From NCBI GenBank assembly GCA_910575705.1, contig CAJTFG010000001.1:62001-126000 (forward strand): 64,000 nucleotides of DNA, in the 5' to 3' direction. The position numbers were made by a program, and so were the translations under genes. Under the pieces are notes generated by a model. That model was not told where the DNA came from, searched no databases, and saw only the letters and a program-made list of their open reading frames with translations. Origin of the DNA: Erysipelotrichales bacterium. GTDB taxonomy: Bacteria; Bacillota_I; Bacilli_A; Erysipelotrichales; Erysipelotrichaceae. Below are positions 50,116 through 59,377 of the stretch, piece by piece (positions within the stretch are counted from its first letter, which is position 1; each line of letters opens with the position of its first letter).

Positions 50116-51142
50116 AAAGTGCTCTGAGTATGTTAATGGCACCTACAATATCGCGATGATTGTGATAACCGCATACGTTGCAACGGTATTGGCGATCTTT
50201 AGGATAATTTAAAGATCCGCAATCAGGACAATTTTTGGAAGTATTTTTAGGGTTTACATAAACTATTCGTATTCCATTTAAATTCGCTTTATAACATATC
50301 ATGTCCTGCAGACGCTTATACGACCATAAATAAATATCAGAAGTTATCCTTATGTCAAATGTTCTATTCATATAAGTAAGCTTCTCTAATTTAATAATGC
50401 CGATATCTTCATGTAAAGCAAACTCAATAATCCGCGAGGATATTTTATGATCAATATCGTTTAAAATATGGTGGAGCTTATGATTCATAAGCGTCATCTT
50501 TCTAAACTCTTTACGATGTTGTAACTTTTTATACTTTGAACGATAACTTCTCTGATAATAACGAAGCATTTTACCATTTCCTATAAATCTAATTTTCATA
50601 TCACTGGTACAAATTACCGCAGGAACTTTGATCCCAATATCAACCCCCATCACTTTATCAGATAAATTCCATTTTATATCAAATTTCATTTGAAAATATG
50701 CAACCCATGATTCATTTTTTCTGCTTAACATCAAGGATAGAATTTCCCCTTGATGCAACCGTTTCTCTAAATAATCTGACCAATATATATGCATAAATAT
50801 CTTTCTTTGAAATTGATTCCTCCCTAAAATTAAACCTAGCCTCTTCTTTTCATGATCAATTTCAAATGATTGCACATTCCAAATACTAGAAAAATTCATT
50901 TTCAACAATTTTCCTTGTTTATTAGCCGTATACATTTCTTTTGCTTTCGATAACACAATACTCTTGCATGTCCAAGATATATCATTACTTATATTTTTAT
51001 AACGATATTCAAAAACAGAATTTTTTGATTTAAATACCATACAGATTTTAAAAATTTCTCTTTTAAAACACCGTTCATACCTCAATAACTCCTGTCCAAC
51101 AGCATCATCTGGAAATAATTGTGCTTTAATAGTAAGGTACAT
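50114..51142 (-). mobile_element. tnpB: TnpB RNA-guided nuclease gene, divergent from copy 1
   Basis: 342 residues. RuvC residues are present: Asp in VMGVDIGIKVPAVIC, Glu in IIKLEKLTYM, Asp in HNHRDIVGAINI. Zinc ribbon CPDCG…CNVCG. The N-terminal 160 residues are lysine/asparagine-rich and differ from copy 1; the second half gives the family call. Its AT-rich composition (many AAA, TTT codons) contrasts with its neighbours, suggesting recent arrival. No tnpA is linked. It lies between the ferritin-like gene and the tRNA cluster. SD AGGGA precedes the ATG. Confidence 0.88.
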
Positions 51143-51270
51143 GTTTCCCTACGCTCCTTTCACTATATACTTACACAATTGAAATCCAAATTCCTAAAAT
51201 TAACAGCAGTTGAATCCGCCGCCCCCTTCATCTTAATAGCGGTAAGCGAATCCAGATATCGAATCGCACA
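51143..51270. other. probable left flank of the TnpB element
   Basis: About 130 bases with no gene. It has a GC-rich patch (GGGGGCGGCGG on the minus strand) and short inverted segments (CGCTTACCGC), and may include the element's left end. No direct repeat was found. Confidence 0.25.
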
Positions 51271-51292
51271 AAAAAACTTCCACTAGGAAGTT
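51269..51292 (-). terminator. terminator of the tRNA cluster
   Basis: Minus strand: AACTTCC-TAGT-GGAAGTT followed by TTTTTTG, ten bases past tRNA-Lys. Confidence 0.85.
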
Positions 51293-51301
51293 AACTTTCA
51301 A

Positions 51302-51377
51302 TGGTGACCCGTTGGCGATTCGAACGCCAGACCCTTTGATTAAAAGTCAAATGCTCTACCAACTGAGCTAACGGGTC
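51302..51377 (-). tRNA. tRNA-Lys (TTT)
   Basis: 76-nt cloverleaf with encoded CCA; acceptor GACCCGT/ACGGGTC and anticodon loop CTTTTAA. Last of six tRNAs in one minus-strand cluster. Confidence 0.96.
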
Positions 51378-51391
51378 AGTTGGATTTTATA

Positions 51392-51467
51392 TGGCTGGGG
51401 TATCTGGATTCGAACCAGAGCAATGCCAGAGTCAAAGTCTGGTGCCTTACCGCTTGGCTATACCCCA
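51392..51467 (-). tRNA. tRNA-Gln (TTG)
   Basis: 76-nt cloverleaf with CCA; acceptor TGGGGTA/TACCCCA, anticodon stem CCAGA/TCTGG, loop CTTTGAC. Confidence 0.95.
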
Positions 51468-51475
51468 ACAACTAA

Positions 51476-51559
51476 TGGTGGGGGGGGGCGGATTCGAACC
51501 GCCGAACCATAAGGAACTGAGTTACAGTCAGCCGCGTTTAGCCTCTTCGCTACCCCCCC
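51476..51559 (-). tRNA. tRNA-Tyr (GTA)
   Basis: 84 nt, class II with a long variable arm; acceptor of seven G-C pairs, anticodon GTA in loop CTGTAAC, encoded CCA. The acceptor gives a G9 run in the genome (51480-51488). Confidence 0.95.
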
Positions 51560-51577
51560 AGCTCTCTTAATTGAGAA

Positions 51578-51653
<76 letters not shown>

Positions 51654-51660
51654 AAAAAAA

Positions 51661-51734
51661 TGGAGCGGATGATGAGAATCGAACTCACGTAGTCAGCTTG
51701 GAAGGCTGAAGTTCTACCATTGAACTACATCCGC
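51661..51734 (-). tRNA. tRNA-Gly (TCC)
   Basis: 74-nt cloverleaf with CCA; acceptor GCGGATG/CATCCGC, anticodon loop CTTCCAA. Confidence 0.96.
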
Positions 51735-51743
51735 ACAATAAAA

Positions 51744-51819
51744 TGGTGGAGGTTAACGGGCTCGAACCGCTGACCCTCTGCTTGTAAGGCAGACGCTCTC
51801 CCAACTGAGCTAAACCTCC
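51744..51819 (-). tRNA. tRNA-Val (TAC)
   Basis: 76-nt cloverleaf with CCA; acceptor GGAGGTT/AACCTCC, anticodon loop CTTACAA. First tRNA of the cluster. Confidence 0.96.
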
Positions 51820-51855
51820 ATATATTTCGCGCCCGTTAACCCTTGGCGCCTTATT

Positions 51856-51884
51856 ATAATATCATTCAGTTCCATATCTGTCAA
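51856..51884 (-). promoter_or_regulatory. promoter of the tRNA cluster
   Basis: Minus strand: TTGACA (51879-51884), 17-base spacer, TATTAT (51856-51861), then a GC-rich discriminator (GGCGCC), as expected of a strong stable-RNA promoter. Confidence 0.8.
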
Positions 51885-51990
51885 CATTTTTCTTGAAATT
51901 TCAGCTATTAATATACCATAAATCCATTCCTAGAAAACAAGTATACCCCTATTTTATTTTATACATAGTTTTATAAGGATTCTCATTAAT

Positions 51991-52367
51991 TGGTGGAGGT
52001 GAGGAGAATTGAACTCCTGTCCAAGAACAGTTCCACGTGCAGACATCTACAGTTTAGTCTATTCTAAATATTCCGTAAGCAATAATAGACAATTCCCCAC
52101 GGATGTTTCTGAAAAATCTTCGAGACCATTACCTCAGATCAACAATAATCTCTATCTTTTGTATCTTATCGGATGATGAGCCCAAAAGAACAGCATCATC
52201 ATGCGGCTGCAAACCTCTGTCGGTTAATTAAGCAGCAAATGCTACTCTCTGGTTTCCACCAAAAAGATTAGCTAATTTAGTTTTTCCAGTTATTTTTATT
52301 AGTTATTACGTAACCACTCGACTGCAGTCTACACCAAACATATCCCTGTCGAAACCAGTACACCCCC
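51991..52367 (-). ncRNA. ssrA: transfer-messenger RNA (tmRNA)
   Basis: 377 nt. The 5' end GGGGGTGTACTGGTTTCGAC pairs with the 3' acceptor CACCTCC and ends in encoded CCA; the T-arm GTTCAATTC is near the 3' end. The tag frame at 52228-52272 encodes ANLFGGNQRVAFAA then TAA, with the usual protease-recognised AFAA-type end. It rescues stalled ribosomes together with SmpB. The smpB gene is next upstream on the same strand. A possible promoter is TTGCTG-N17-TACACT just before the 5' end. Confidence 0.95.
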
Positions 52368-52421
52368 GTAATGTTAAACACTAGTAGTGTAACACAAATA
52401 GTATATGCCAGCAATTCAATT

Positions 52422-52871
52422 TTAAAAATTATTTTTCATGGCTTTTTGAATTTCACGTTTTGCATCACGTTCTCTTTCACTTTGTCGCTTATCATGAAGA
52501 TCCTTTCCTTTAGCCAATGCAATTTCCAGCTTCGCTAATCCGTTTTGAAGATATAGCGAGGTCGGCACAACTGTATAGCCTTTCAATTTTACTTTCTGCT
52601 GCAATTTCTTAATCTCATATTTATGTAAAAGAAGCTTTCTTTCTCTAGTTTCATCATGGTTAAAACGATTTCCAAAAGCATATTGCGGTATATGCATTTC
52701 TTTAATATATGCTTCATTACCAATAAAACTTATATATGAATCTTTTAACTGCACACTTCCTCGCCTAATAGACTTGATTTCTGTACCTAATAAAAGTAGT
52801 CCGGCTTCATAACGATCTTCAAGAAAATAATCATGAGATGCTTTTCTGTTTAATGTAATTACTTTTTTCAT
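52422..52871 (-). CDS. smpB: tmRNA-binding protein SmpB
   Basis: 149 residues, typical length. KASHDYFLEDRYEAGLLLLGTEIKSIRRGSVQLKDSYISF, EAYIKEMHIPQYAFGN, RERKLLLHKYEIKKLQQKV, KGYTVVPTSLYLQNGLAKLEIALAKGK and the conserved tail HDKRQSERERDAKREI. It brings tmRNA to the ribosome. The start at 52871 (MKKVITLN) fits the family; the longer frame begins in a stretch without SD. Encoded between rnr and ssrA. Confidence 0.95.
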   Translation of the reverse strand: MKKVITLNRKASHDYFLEDRYEAGLLLLGTEIKSIRRGSVQLKDSYISFIGNEAYIKEMHIPQYAFGNRFNHDETRERKLLLHKYEIKKLQQKVKLKGYTVVPTSLYLQNGLAKLEIALAKGKDLHDKRQSERERDAKREIQKAMKNNF

Positions 52872-53025
52872 GTAATTCCCCATTTCGTTTTTGTCCACTT
52901 GACAATTTCACCTTACAAATCCTCATAAATAATTCAAAGTATATTAAACATACCTACTTAATATCCGAAAGCATATGCTTTTATTTTACCTTAGAATATA
53001 ACAATTTCAAAAACATTTACCCTGC

Positions 53026-55134
53026 TCAACACTTTTTGCGAGAATGCTGCAATAATTCAAAGTCAATCTCTCTTTTAAAGTGATTTGCCCCAGTAACACG
53101 AATTGTCACTTTTTGTCCCATCCTGTATGTTTTAGCAGTGGTCCTTCCAATCAATGATTTACTGTGATTATCATAATGATAATGATCATCCTGCAGAGAG
53201 TTTATATGAACAAGTCCTTCTACTGTATTTTTTAATTCGACAAATATGCCAAACTTAGTAACACCGCTGATAATTCCGTCAAACACTTGTCCAACATATC
53301 GCTCCATGTATTCACTTTTTTTCATATCCTCTACATCTCTTTCGGCCTCAATCGCTTTCCGTTCCTGTGCAGAACTATGTTTCGCACATTCTTCAATCCA
53401 CAATTCATCATTTTTCATCTCGTCTATATCATACGTTTGCTGAAAATAATATTTCCGTAACATTCGATGAACAATTAAATCAGGATATCGGCGAATCGGA
53501 GATGTAAAATGCGTATAGTTTTCAAGTGCGAGACCAAAATGCCCAAGACACTCCGCATCATAGCGTGCTTTCTGCATGCTCCGTAAAAGATATGCTGATA
53601 AAACAGGATATTCTTCACATTCCTTAGCACTATCCAAAAATTCCTGTAACTGCTTAGGATACACAGCTTTAGCGTTAGCATGCAAAGGATATCCAAGATT
53701 TCTAGACATACGAGAAAATTCACGAATCTTTTTAGGTTCTGGCATTTCATGAATGCGATATATAGATGGTACTTCCAACCAGCGATTATGCATTGCCACG
53801 CACTCATTTGCACATATCATAAAATCTTCGATTATTCGTTCTGCTTTGCCACGATCGCGCAACACAATATCCGTCGGCCTTCCTTTGTCATTTACTATAA
53901 TCTTCGCTTCTTTCATATCGAAATCGATATTTCCTAATGACTCTCTTCGTTTTCGGATAATGTTTGATAACTCCTGCATATTGCGACATAATGGAATAAT
54001 ATGCTGATATTTCTTAACTGCTTTTTTATCTTCAGCAAGTATTTTATTTACATCTGTATAGGTCATTCTTTCTGTCGTTTTAATGACTGACGGAAATATC
54101 TGATAGTCTTTTATTTCGCCTTTTTTATCAATATGCATCTTGCATGTTAGCGTCAATCGATCTACTCTCGGCAACAAAGAACATATATCATTGCATAAAA
54201 CATGAGGAAGCATCGGTACTACACGATCCGTAACATAAACGGACGTTCCTCTTTGATAAGCTTCACGATCAATCGCACTGCCTTGTGAAACATAATAGGA
54301 AACATCCGCAATATGAACGCCTAAGCAATATCCGTCTCCTGTTTTCTCCACAGACACAGCATCATCGAGATCTTTCGCATCCTCTCCGTCTATTGTAATA
54401 ATCTGAAGATCGCGTAAGTCTCTGCGATTCTTGATTTCATTTTCAGATATCTTATCAGAAATCTGAGCAGCTTCCCGGATGACTTCTTCGGGAAAGGAGG
54501 GCTCAATATCATGTTCCATCAGTACAGAAAGCACATCAATTCCCGGATCATATTTATGTCCTAGCACCTTTTCAATGTGACATTTCAGCGTCTTTCCATA
54601 AGAATCTATCTTTAACAGCACTTTTATATCATTCACAAGTTTAAATTCCTTGATATTCGTTATGGAAAAAGAATGACCGTTCATAAAAGAATCCGGTAAG
54701 AAATACATATCCCGATCATTTTTCTTAATAACGCCGACAACGGTTTTTATATGATGTTCTATGATATCAATGATCTCGCATTCACTGCGATGGTCGGTTT
54801 GCGTATTTTTTCGAGCCATAACAATATCACCGTGCAAAGCGAAATTCAAGTGATCTTTAGCAATATAAAAGCTTTGCCCGTCTGCTTCCACAAACCCAAA
54901 TCCTTTCGGATTTATTTTCAAAGTTCCTTTAAAATAACCAAGATTTTCACAGCGAAAGTATCGATTTTTTCTGTCTCGTGCTAAAACATATGTATTTTCA
55001 AGCTCGTTCAATGCTTTCAAAAGCAATTTATAACTATCCGTGTTCTGCATATCCAACTGTTGGGCAAAGATATTTGCCTCATAGCCGGGATAATTACTTT
55101 GATCCACAATCTCTAGTATCTTTCTTTTTATCAT
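53026..55134 (-). CDS. rnr: ribonuclease R
   Basis: 702 residues. An N-terminal winged helix, cold-shock domains (YFKGTLKINPKGFGFVEADGQSFYIAKDHLNFALHGD), the RNB catalytic domain with DLQIITIDGEDAKDLDDAVSVEKT (the Mg-binding aspartates) and HYTHFTSPIRRYPDLIVHR, and a C-terminal S1 domain (GQVFDGIISGVTKFGIFVEL). It is the 3'-5' exoribonuclease that degrades structured RNA and also tmRNA-tagged messages. Classic secG-rnr-smpB-ssrA order. AGGGAGGG precedes the ATG. Confidence 0.95.
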   Translation of the reverse strand: MIKRKILEIVDQSNYPGYEANIFAQQLDMQNTDSYKLLLKALNELENTYVLARDRKNRYFRCENLGYFKGTLKINPKGFGFVEADGQSFYIAKDHLNFALHGDIVMARKNTQTDHRSECEIIDIIEHHIKTVVGVIKKNDRDMYFLPDSFMNGHSFSITNIKEFKLVNDIKVLLKIDSYGKTLKCHIEKVLGHKYDPGIDVLSVLMEHDIEPSFPEEVIREAAQISDKISENEIKNRRDLRDLQIITIDGEDAKDLDDAVSVEKTGDGYCLGVHIADVSYYVSQGSAIDREAYQRGTSVYVTDRVVPMLPHVLCNDICSLLPRVDRLTLTCKMHIDKKGEIKDYQIFPSVIKTTERMTYTDVNKILAEDKKAVKKYQHIIPLCRNMQELSNIIRKRRESLGNIDFDMKEAKIIVNDKGRPTDIVLRDRGKAERIIEDFMICANECVAMHNRWLEVPSIYRIHEMPEPKKIREFSRMSRNLGYPLHANAKAVYPKQLQEFLDSAKECEEYPVLSAYLLRSMQKARYDAECLGHFGLALENYTHFTSPIRRYPDLIVHRMLRKYYFQQTYDIDEMKNDELWIEECAKHSSAQERKAIEAERDVEDMKKSEYMERYVGQVFDGIISGVTKFGIFVELKNTVEGLVHINSLQDDHYHYDNHSKSLIGRTTAKTYRMGQKVTIRVTGANHFKREIDFELLQHSRKKC

Positions 55135-55162
55135 ATGGTCCCTCCCTTCATTCCGTTATTAT

Positions 55163-55188
55163 TAAAAAAAGACCTTAACGGTCTTTTT
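55163..55188 (-). terminator. secG terminator
   Basis: Minus strand: AAAAAGACC-GTTAA-GGTCTTTTT plus more T, two bases past the secG stop. It separates secG from rnr, so rnr may have a weak or read-through promoter. Confidence 0.8.
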
Positions 55189-55189
55189 G

Positions 55190-55423
55190 TTACGCTACCA
55201 AACGAACGATAATCACCAGAATAAAGAATACCACACCTGTAATCATCGTCAGGTTAGAAATTACTTTTTCTGCACCACGCTCTTTGACATTGGCAAATAA
55301 ATTCAATCCTTCGCCACCGGTAAAGGCGCTACCGATACCGTCTGATTTACCGCTTTGGAGCAAGGATAGAATTATCAAAACAACCGCTACTATCATTAAT
55401 ATGATGTCTAAAAATCCCATCAT
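55190..55423 (-). CDS. secG: protein translocase subunit SecG
   Basis: 77 residues, two membrane helices (LDIILMIVAVVLIILSLLQS and ISNLTMITGVVFFILVIIVRLV) with the SecG loop SGKSDGIGSAFTGGEGLNLFANVKERG between them. Part of the SecYEG channel. AAAGGAGG lies three bases before the first ATG (55423) and six before the second (55420); either may be the true start. Confidence 0.93.
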   Translation of the reverse strand: MMGFLDIILMIVAVVLIILSLLQSGKSDGIGSAFTGGEGLNLFANVKERGAEKVISNLTMITGVVFFILVIIVRLVA

Positions 55424-55552
55424 AATCCTCCTTTCTCCTTAATTACCGTTTCATTATAGCAAAATATTTTTTAAATTACAATCTTTATTTGAGCGGGTAA
55501 CCATTAACGATATGTGTTTGAAGAATACGGCAGTTACCGATATTCTTTTCTA

Positions 55553-56884
<1,332 letters not shown>

Positions 56885-56886
56885 TC

Positions 56887-56915
56887 AGTATAACATATTT
56901 CAATTTTGATGTTAA
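56887..56915 (-). promoter_or_regulatory. enolase promoter
   Basis: Minus strand: -35 TTAACA (56910-56915), 17-base spacer, -10 TATACT (56887-56892). Confidence 0.7.
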
Positions 56916-56940
56916 GCTGTTATACTCCAGTATCCTTCGA

Positions 56941-56971
56941 CAAAAAACGCACAAAAAAAGAATTTTTGCGT
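56941..56971 (-). terminator. probable terminator of the DUF368 gene
   Basis: Minus strand: ACGCAAAAA…TTTTTGTGCGT, an A/T-rich hairpin with a two-base bulge, followed by TTTTTT. Less regular than the others. Confidence 0.5.
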
Positions 56972-56998
56972 ACTTCAAAAACCTTTTTTTCTTACTGC

Positions 56999-57838
56999 TT
57001 ATACAAATTTATTTAACAAGATGATGACAATGCCGCCAAACGCAAAAGCTATTGCCGATGTTGTGATCAGAGCGACATCATATGCTGCGTGTAAAGGGAT
57101 CAGAACGATAGAGGATGCGATGATCAATCCCAAAATAAAACTCAATGTGGCTGAGCGATTCTTTTTCAGGCAGAATCCGGTGATTTTAGCGCTGATTACG
57201 ATCCCCAATAATATACCGATTCCCATAAAGAGTAACGGGATCAAGATGTCCATCTGAAAAGACATCACATTTGCCAGATAAGATTTAAAAAGATAATATT
57301 TCCCTAAGATCAAAAGAACCATAGATCCGCTGACACCGGGCAGCAGCATCGCAAAACCGCTGATAAATCCGATCCATATCATCTCTATGCATAATGCGAT
57401 AGACACGATCGGAAATTCCGGATTGACTGCCAGATCTTCTTTTCCCGGGTTCATATAATTGATCAGAAAAATCAGCAGCATGCCAACAGCAACAAACAGC
57501 CAGCTGCAGCGATCACTTTTCATCTCCGATTTCATAAAAACGGGAATAGAAAACAGCACCAAGCCGATAAACCAAAAGATCGTCTGTGTCGGAAATTCAG
57601 CGAACAGATACTCCAGCACCTTCGCAAAACCTACCAAACCGATACCGGCTCCTAATAAAACCTGTAGGAGGAACAGAATATCTTTTTTGCGGTTTGGATT
57701 GTGCGGTTTGAATATTCCGGAGATACTTTCCATCACCTGATTGAAAATCCCTAAAATAACCATCATCGTACCGCCGCTGACACCGGGTATGACGTTGGCA
57801 ATTCCTACAGCAATACCGCCGATCAAATTTTTAATCAT
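56999..57838 (-). CDS. DUF368-family membrane protein
   Basis: 279 residues, about eight membrane helices. The DUF368 signature is clear: GIAVGIANVIPGVSGGTMMVILGIFNQVMESI near the N-terminus and a second, related GFISGFAMLLPGVSGSMVLLILGKYYLF in the middle. Members of the family were recently connected with undecaprenyl-phosphate recycling in the envelope; that link is from family knowledge. The start at 57838 has GGAGGTTTTT upstream. Monocistronic. Confidence 0.87.
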   Translation of the reverse strand: MIKNLIGGIAVGIANVIPGVSGGTMMVILGIFNQVMESISGIFKPHNPNRKKDILFLLQVLLGAGIGLVGFAKVLEYLFAEFPTQTIFWFIGLVLFSIPVFMKSEMKSDRCSWLFVAVGMLLIFLINYMNPGKEDLAVNPEFPIVSIALCIEMIWIGFISGFAMLLPGVSGSMVLLILGKYYLFKSYLANVMSFQMDILIPLLFMGIGILLGIVISAKITGFCLKKNRSATLSFILGLIIASSIVLIPLHAAYDVALITTSAIAFAFGGIVIILLNKFV

Positions 57839-57894
57839 AAAAACCTCCATACGATACTACATAAAGTATAGAGGTTTTTCATATTTTTGCAAGT

Positions 57895-59361
57895 TTAACT
57901 TCGTCCAGCATTCATAAGCCATCCGCAAACTTGTGCTGCTTTTATCGTCAGCGGTTTGAGATTTTTCATTTTCCATTCCCAATTCGGTGATCCAATCGTT
58001 CCCGGTGTATTCATCCTGCCTTTTTTCAAGCCGAGAATGTCCTGCAGCGGAATGATGACAATATCCGCAGCGCTGTCTATGCAATAACGCAGTACCAAAT
58101 CTATAATATTTCGGTCGGTATATCCCCGCATGTGAAAGAAACGGCGTAAAGAAGCCTTATGGTTGCTTGGCAAACGATCATAAACGGCAGCCATCGTATC
58201 GTTATCGTGTGTTCCCGTATATAAAATACAATGCTTCGGCATCCCTTTTTTCATCTGCTTTGCCGTAAACTGAAACTGTAATACCTGCATGCCGTATAAT
58301 CGATAATGATCTTTCAGTTCCAAAACTTCTTTCCTTAAATCTCCGAGATCTTCTGCCACGATCTGTATATCAGGGAGCTGATGGAATATCTCATCGAGCA
58401 GACTGCAGGCAGGGCCCAAGATCCATTCCCCCTCTATTGCGGTCTCGCATGATTCGGGAATCTTCCAATACGTATCAAATGCCCGGAAATGATCAATGCG
58501 AATAATATCATATTGTTGGGCGTTCCATCTTAGACGTTCGATCCAAAAAGTGTAATTATTTCGCTTCATCGTTCGCCAATTATAAATAGGATTGCCCCAG
58601 CGCTGTCCTGTCTCACTGAAATAATCCGGAGGTACACCGGCGATGAAGGTGGGTCGTCCGTCTTTTGTCAGTAAAAACTCTGATTGGTGGCTCCATACAT
58701 CTGCGGAATCCAATCCCACATAAAACGGGATATCTCCCATGATCTGAATTTGATGCTGATTGGCATACGCTTTTATTTCGTTCCATTGTTTGTAAAACAT
58801 AAACTGCAAAAAGCGTTCATAGTCCATATCCTCTTGATACGGCTCCCATGCATCCGTTGATGCTTTGATAAGCTCCCGCTCGTTTTTATCCCACATACGC
58901 CATGCAGCCATATGATTTTTCCTTTTTAATGTCATGAAGAGCGCATAATGATCCAGCCAGCTGCTGGAGGCACAAAACTGCTCATATTCCTCTGCAAACC
59001 GGTCAAACTGTTTTTTAAAAATCCGATAGGCTTTCTTAAAATACGGTTCTTTGAATATGCGGACACCTTCATAATCAACCTGTTCGCTGAATTTATGAAA
59101 TGTCTTGACGGAACTGCGTCTGATCAGATCATAATCAGCTAGACGATCGATATTGATATATATTTCGTCTCCTGCAAACGAAGAATACGGCTGGTAAGGC
59201 GAATTGCCGTACCCGAGCGGATTCAAAGGCAATATCTGCCAGATGTGACATCCGCATGTTTTCAATGCATCAATAAAATAAATTGCCTGCTTCCCAAAAT
59301 CGCCGATTCCCTGATTCCCCGGCAAGGATGAAACGGATAATAATATCCCAGCTGTCCGCAT
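57895..59361 (-). CDS. malQ: 4-alpha-glucanotransferase (amylomaltase)
   Basis: 488 residues of GH77. GILLSVSSLPGNQGIGDFGKQAIYFIDAL, QILPLNPLGYGNSPYQPYSSFAGDE, GDIPFYVGLDSADVWSH, GVPPDYFSETGQRWGNPIYNW, the nucleophile Asp in IIRIDHFRAFDTYW, acid/base Glu in IVAEDLGDL and the stabilising Asp in YTGTHDNDT. It disproportionates malto-oligosaccharides. Sixteen bases downstream of glgP, giving the usual pair for maltodextrin/glycogen use. GGAGGGAAGCATT precedes the ATG. Confidence 0.95.
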   Translation of the reverse strand: MRTAGILLSVSSLPGNQGIGDFGKQAIYFIDALKTCGCHIWQILPLNPLGYGNSPYQPYSSFAGDEIYINIDRLADYDLIRRSSVKTFHKFSEQVDYEGVRIFKEPYFKKAYRIFKKQFDRFAEEYEQFCASSSWLDHYALFMTLKRKNHMAAWRMWDKNERELIKASTDAWEPYQEDMDYERFLQFMFYKQWNEIKAYANQHQIQIMGDIPFYVGLDSADVWSHQSEFLLTKDGRPTFIAGVPPDYFSETGQRWGNPIYNWRTMKRNNYTFWIERLRWNAQQYDIIRIDHFRAFDTYWKIPESCETAIEGEWILGPACSLLDEIFHQLPDIQIVAEDLGDLRKEVLELKDHYRLYGMQVLQFQFTAKQMKKGMPKHCILYTGTHDNDTMAAVYDRLPSNHKASLRRFFHMRGYTDRNIIDLVLRYCIDSAADIVIIPLQDILGLKKGRMNTPGTIGSPNWEWKMKNLKPLTIKAAQVCGWLMNAGRS

Positions 59362-59377
59362 AATGCTTCCCTCCTAT

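Noticed and set aside
50114-51142. Complete IS605 element with tnpA
   Set aside because: No Y1 transposase frame was found on either strand next to the gene; direct repeats and a clear left end were not seen.
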